From: an uncultured Erysipelotrichaceae bacterium
GTDB taxonomy: Bacteria; Bacillota_I; Bacilli_A; Acholeplasmatales; Anaeroplasmataceae
Assembly: GCA_902783745.1 (NCBI GenBank)
Contig: CACZRY010000113.1
Span: 1 to 9,245, forward strand
DNA: 9,245 nucleotides
Reading direction: 5' to 3'
Below are positions 6,760 to 9,245 of this stretch, piece by piece (within the stretch, counting starts at the first letter, position 1; the number at the start of each line of letters is the position of its first letter). The translations under genes and the position numbers were made by a program. The notes below the pieces were generated by a model that was given only the letters and a program-made list of their open reading frames with translations, searched no databases and was not told the origin of the DNA.

Positions 6760-7242
6760 TTATTTTATCCTTTCGAATACAGTATATCTAACCTGTTCTG
6801 TAACATTTTCAAATATTAAATTATATTTAGAATAATCAATTGTTGGGAAATATCTATCTCCATCATGATGACCCTTTACAAATGAAATATATAATTGGTC
6901 TGCGTATGGAAGTGATATTTTATAAATTGTTGCACCACCAACAACGAAAATATCTTCTTTTACATTTTTTAAAAAATCAATAAGGTCATAGACCATTTCT
7001 ACATTATCTATTCCTTCGATTTTTAAGCTTTTATCTATTGTTGCAACATAAATCTTACCATAAGGTAAAGGCTTATCTTTATAATATCCTCTTAATGAAT
7101 AATATGTAGTATCACCCATTAATACAGTTTGACCTTGTGTCTTAGACTTATAATAAATTAAATCTTCTTTAATATGCCATGGAAGCTTATCACCTTTTCC
7201 TACAAGGTTATCTTCATCCATTGCCCAAATCATTTTTATCAT
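6760..7242 (-). CDS. folA: Dihydrofolate reductase
   Basis: Reduces dihydrofolate to tetrahydrofolate, regenerating the cofactor oxidised by ThyA, whose gene lies directly upstream. Signature residues follow E. coli numbering through the first 46 positions: LPWHIKEDL (20-28) with proton-relay Asp27, MG-x-T (42-46), VVGGATIY (100-107) for the cofactor pyrophosphate, and the late GDRYFP (128-133). The 160-residue length is typical. Two expected cofactor contacts differ: position 44, normally Arg, is Asp (MGDTTYYS), and the residue after the GG-A block, Arg98 in E. coli, is Thr105. These arginines hold the NADPH 2'-phosphate in E. coli. The ATG shares one base with the thyA stop (TAATG). A start at codon 4 is possible but gives a poorer match to the family's N-terminal strand. 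Confidence 0.94.
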   Translation of the reverse strand: MIKMIWAMDEDNLVGKGDKLPWHIKEDLIYYKSKTQGQTVLMGDTTYYSLRGYYKDKPLPYGKIYVATIDKSLKIEGIDNVEMVYDLIDFLKNVKEDIFVVGGATIYKISLPYADQLYISFVKGHHDGDRYFPTIDYSKYNLIFENVTEQVRYTVFERIK

Positions 7243-8123
7243 TATACTGCCACTTCTCCTTTAATTGCTGGATATGGATCATAATTTTCTAATGTGAAAT
7301 CATCAATTTTGAAATCAAAAATTGATTTAACATTAGGATTAATTTTCATAGTAGGTAATTTCTTAGGTTCTCTTGTAAGTTGTAGTTTAATTTGTTCTAC
7401 ATGGTTAGAATAAATATGAGCATCTCCCATTGTATGAATAAATTCACCTGCTTTAAGACCACATACCTGTGCAATCATCATTGTAAATAAAGAATATGAC
7501 GCAATATTAAAAGGTACACCTAAGAATACATCTGCAGATCTTTGATATAGCTGACAAGAAAGCTTACCATCTATTACATAAAATTGCATAAATGAATGAC
7601 AAGGAGGTAATGCCATTTGGTCAACCTCACAAGGGTTCCATGCTGAAATAATCAATCTTCTTGAATTAGGGTTATTCTTAATTTGATCAATTAATATTGC
7701 AAGCTGATCAACACCTTCTTCATTGAAGTTTCTCCATTGTCTACCATATACAGGACCAAGCTCACCCCATTTTTTAACAAATGGATCATTTGCATCAAGA
7801 CCTTTAATTCTTTCTGCAAACTGCTTCATATCTTCTCCTTCAAATTCATTTGAATTCTTATATGCCTTATATGCCCAATCATCCCAAATATGAACATTAT
7901 TATCTACTAAATATTTAATATTTGTAGAACCAGATATGAACCATAATAATTCATGAATGATTCCTCTTAAGAATACTTTTTTAGTTGTAAGTAGAGGAAA
8001 ACCATCGCTTAAATTATATCTAGCTTGGTAACCAAATATAGAATAAGTTCCAGTTCCAGTTCTATCATCTTTATAATGCCCTTCATTTAAAATTTTTTTG
8101 CATAAATCTAAGTATTGTTTCAT
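7242..8123 (-). CDS. thyA: Thymidylate synthase (ThyA type)
   Basis: Methylates dUMP to dTMP using methylenetetrahydrofolate and releases dihydrofolate for FolA. The product starts [12 protein letters not shown] like E. coli ThyA and has DRTGTGT (20-26, phosphate-binding Arg21), [12 protein letters not shown] (153-164), the nucleophile Cys175 in [24 protein letters not shown] (194-210), HIYSNH (236-241) and the C-terminal closing segment ending VAV. An extra segment of about 30 residues around 84-120 makes it 293 residues, as in the longer lactobacillus-type enzymes. The start is set by homology and by GGTGAT 4 bases upstream. The frame stays open up to 8192, but that start lies inside the ssb terminator and upstream of the thyA promoter; an ATG at 8133-8135 is a less likely alternative. 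Confidence 0.96.
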   Translation of the reverse strand: MKQYLDLCKKILNEGHYKDDRTGTGTYSIFGYQARYNLSDGFPLLTTKKVFLRGIIHELLWFISGSTNIKYLVDNNVHIWDDWAYKAYKNSNEFEGEDMKQFAERIKGLDANDPFVKKWGELGPVYGRQWRNFNEEGVDQLAILIDQIKNNPNSRRLIISAWNPCEVDQMALPPCHSFMQFYVIDGKLSCQLYQRSADVFLGVPFNIASYSLFTMMIAQVCGLKAGEFIHTMGDAHIYSNHVEQIKLQLTREPKKLPTMKINPNVKSIFDFKIDDFTLENYDPYPAIKGEVAV

Positions 8124-8139
8124 ATTAATCACCATTCTA

Positions 8140-8168
8140 ATTATATAACAACCATACCTAAAAATAAA
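8140..8168 (-). promoter_or_regulatory. Probable promoter of the thyA-folA-plsC...ribF operon
   Basis: A perfect -10 hexamer TATAAT (complement of 8140-8145) lies right after the ssb terminator and just before thyA. The best-spaced -35 (17 bases) is a poor TTTATT (complement of 8163-8168), so the strength is uncertain. The start would fall near 8133-8135, leaving a leader of only about 10-12 bases that contains little besides the GGTGAT ribosome site. No other promoter of similar quality is obvious before 302, so this may serve the whole thyA-to-ribF string. Confidence 0.55.
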
Positions 8169-8169
8169 G

Positions 8170-8197
8170 AGAAAAAAGGAATGTGAATACATTCCTT
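8170..8197 (-). terminator. Intrinsic terminator after ssb
   Basis: A perfect 9-bp stem, AAGGAATGT / ACATTCCTT, with an ATTC loop (complement of 8176-8197) is followed on the minus strand by a T-rich run starting TTTTC. It lies 28 bases past the ssb stop and just upstream of the thyA promoter, so it separates the two transcripts. A shorter palindrome, AGGCATTTGCCT (complement of 8208-8219), lies between the ssb stop and this hairpin. Confidence 0.85.
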
Positions 8198-8225
8198 AAA
8201 GATACTTAGGCAAATGCCTTTCTTG

Positions 8226-8576
8226 TTATTTGATTTCGTTTCTTATAGAATCAGTTTGGCTTTGTTCAAAGAAAATAATTCTATCGGCAAATAAATTATT
8301 TACTCTTGTTTTAATTCCACCTTCAAGTACTTCTGTTTTAGGTGAAATTCTTCCTTTAAGTCCAACCTTAACTCCCTTTTTAAGATTCTCAACCGCAACA
8401 TCAGCTAAGAAATCCCAAATAGATACTCTTATGTTGTCATATTCATATTCACCATTAGAGTTTTTAAAATCTCTAGCGATAGATAAATTGATATTAACAA
8501 CCTTTTTTCCATCAGAAAGCTCGGTTACTTCAACATCTGAAGTAATGATTCCTATTAATAAGAAATAATTGTACAT
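8226..8576 (-). CDS. ssb: Single-stranded DNA-binding protein, short form without the C-terminal tip
   Basis: An OB-fold protein (about residues 3-105) that coats single-stranded DNA. The family pattern is clear: MYNYFLLIGIIT at the first strand, FKNSNGEYEYDNIRVSIWDFLAD (36-59, usual form 'F-x-N-x-x-GE-x-x-TDFI-x-x-x-x-W-x-x-LAE'), then NLKKGVKVGLKGRIS. At 116 residues it lacks the flexible linker and acidic 'DDDIPF'-like tip that recruits partner proteins; it ends RNEIK. This resembles short accessory SSBs such as B. subtilis SsbB (YwpH), so it may be a second SSB used in recombination or DNA uptake. A strong AAAGGAGGT site stands 11 bases before the ATG. A terminator follows, so it is probably transcribed alone. 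Confidence 0.88.
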   Translation of the reverse strand: MYNYFLLIGIITSDVEVTELSDGKKVVNINLSIARDFKNSNGEYEYDNIRVSIWDFLADVAVENLKKGVKVGLKGRISPKTEVLEGGIKTRVNNLFADRIIFFEQSQTDSIRNEIK

Positions 8577-8622
8577 TAATAATTTATACCTCCTTTGCAG
8601 AGATATTTTATCAAACGTATAT

Positions 8623-8628
8623 ATTATA
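8623..8628 (-). promoter_or_regulatory. Possible -10 box of the ssb promoter
   Basis: A TATAAT hexamer on the minus strand is placed so that a transcript would begin about 40 bases before the ssb ATG, with the strong AAAGGAGGT site inside the leader. No good -35 is found at 16-18 bases (TTATTC at 17). In DNA this rich in A and T a lone TATAAT is weak evidence, but ssb needs a promoter downstream of the inverted repeat and this is the best candidate. Confidence 0.4.
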
Positions 8629-8679
8629 AAAAACTTTCTAAAATAGAATAAAAAATATGAAAAAAATAGATATTTAGAA

Positions 8680-8717
8680 AAATAAAAATTAAATCCTGTC
8701 GTTTTTAATTTTTATTT
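8680..8717. repeat. 14-bp perfect A/T-only inverted repeat with a mixed-sequence loop
   Basis: Arms 8680-8693 (AAATAAAAATTAAA) and 8704-8717 (TTTAATTTTTATTT) are perfectly complementary. The 10-base loop, TCCTGTCGTT, holds five G/C bases in otherwise nearly pure A/T sequence. The repeat lies about 40 bases after the stop of the peptidase gene and some 100 bases before ssb. On either strand the second arm is U-rich, so it may act as a weak bidirectional terminator. A protein-binding palindrome is the alternative. Confidence 0.6.
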
Positions 8718-8731
8718 AATGATTTCATTAA
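8716..8731. repeat. Short perfect inverted repeat next to the long A/T palindrome
   Basis: TTAATGA and TCATTAA (8716-8722 and 8725-8731) flank two T residues. The repeat shares its first two bases with the end of the longer palindrome at 8680-8717, so the two structures cannot form completely at the same time. No U-run follows in the minus-strand direction, so it is not a terminator by itself. It may be chance in a region of this composition. Confidence 0.3.
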
Positions 8732-8758
8732 TTTTTAGAAAAAAATATGAATATTAAC

Positions 8759-9245
8759 TTATTTTATAGTTTTTTCAAGAATTGAATAAGGTGTAGTCTT
8801 TATTAATTCTACTAAATCTTTTAATGAATCTCTATTTAATTCATTAACTCTATTGACTAATGATAAATAACTATGTCCTTCAAGCCATAAACTTAAAACC
8901 TTATCACCTAAGTTTTTAGGGTCATCTAATGTTTTATAGATTGTAGATAATAATTTTCTTTTTTCTTCATTTATATACTTGTTTTTTATTTTTTTAAAAT
9001 CAAGCTTAGAAATATAATCCAATAATAATTCTTTAACCTTTTTAGTATCATATGGTCTTAATTCTATCTTCAAAGCAATCATATTTGATGCTGAAAGCAT
9101 ATTATAATCATAATCATCATCTACTAACATATCATTATCTAGTAGTGTTTTTAAAAGTCCATCATCTAAAGAGAATAATTGATTTAATATTATAGCTAGT
9201 TTTTCTAAAACTAATGGATCAGAATAATTATATTCAAATGATTTA
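8759..9245 (-). CDS. M16-family metallopeptidase, C-terminal fragment (YfmH-like)
   Basis: The frame is open without interruption from 9244 to the TAA at 8759 and has no start in the right context, so this is the last 161 codons of a longer gene entering from the right edge. The segment matches the last part of insulinase-like (M16) peptidases of YfmF/YfmH type. A helix near the window edge (LEKLAIILNQLF) is followed by KTLLDNDMLVDDDYDYN, like the family's 'Q-x-LYDEGLIDD-x-F-x-Y'. Then come KKIKNKYINEEKRKLLSTIYKTLDDP, the usual 'K-x-x-x-GE-x-x-RSLN-x-x-E' helix, and EGHSYLSLVNRVNELNRDSLKDL at the end. The zinc-binding HxxEH would lie in the missing N-terminal half, so activity cannot be judged. 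Assignment rests on pattern memory only. Confidence 0.65.
   Translation of the reverse strand, partial: KSFEYNYSDPLVLEKLAIILNQLFSLDDGLLKTLLDNDMLVDDDYDYNMLSASNMIALKIELRPYDTKKVKELLLDYISKLDFKKIKNKYINEEKRKLLSTIYKTLDDPKNLGDKVLSLWLEGHSYLSLVNRVNELNRDSLKDLVELIKTTPYSILEKTIK

Noticed and set aside
8124..8192. N-terminal extension of ThyA by 23 residues
   Set aside because: The extension starts inside the ssb terminator and upstream of the TATAAT box, encodes a hydrophobic stretch unlike any ThyA, and the inner ATG matches the family start with a good ribosome site.
8230..8568. Open frame of 112 codons on the plus strand
   Set aside because: It mirrors ssb almost exactly; ssb has the OB-fold pattern, a strong AAAGGAGGT site and a terminator.
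1..9245. tRNA, rRNA, CRISPR, insertion sequence or phage genes
   Set aside because: Looked for cloverleaf-like GC-rich stretches, regular direct repeats and transposase or integrase motifs on both strands and saw none; nearly all of the window is taken up by identified genes.

Overview
The window is a very AT-rich bacterial chromosome segment (about 27% GC in the lines I counted). Every gene I can support lies on the minus strand. Gene content and order point to a low-GC Bacillota/Mycoplasmatota-type organism: truB-ribF-rpsO is a classic Firmicutes order, and MutS2, ThiN-type thiamine pyrophosphokinase and a short SSB fit. Tryptophan is encoded by TGG throughout, no long gene has an in-frame TGA, and one gene ends in TGA, so the code is standard and not the Mycoplasma one. 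I cannot name the species.

Layout in the direction of transcription (high to low coordinates). (1) 9245-8759: the 3' end of an M16-family peptidase gene of YfmH type. (2) 8758-8577: a 182-base gap with a 14-bp A/T-only inverted repeat and a possible promoter. (3) 8576-8226: a short single-stranded DNA-binding protein, followed by a clear intrinsic terminator. (4) From a TATAAT box at 8145-8140 starts a tightly packed gene string: thyA, folA, plsC, a small two-helix membrane protein, a one-helix membrane-anchored protein of unknown function, mutS2, thiN, truB and ribF. Neighbours touch, overlap or sit a few bases apart; the only larger gap is 22 bases before mutS2, filled by a hairpin. (5) 301-180: a strong promoter and leader for rpsO, whose 3' end lies outside the window.

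Most genes are housekeeping. ThyA makes dTMP and dihydrofolate, and FolA recycles the dihydrofolate. PlsC acylates lysophosphatidate for phospholipid synthesis. MutS2 acts on branched DNA or collided ribosomes. ThiN and RibF make the cofactors TPP and FMN/FAD. TruB and S15 belong to tRNA and ribosome maturation. The unexplained part is the pair of uncharacterised membrane proteins between plsC and mutS2.

I found no clear new system. The points most worth a second look are that membrane pair, a hairpin that may present a distant ribosome binding site to mutS2, a DHFR lacking the usual arginines of the NADPH 2'-phosphate pocket, an S15 with an altered rRNA-binding turn, and the long A/T palindrome upstream of ssb. 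No RNA gene, CRISPR array, insertion sequence or phage gene was seen, and no gene-free stretch exceeds 300 bases.
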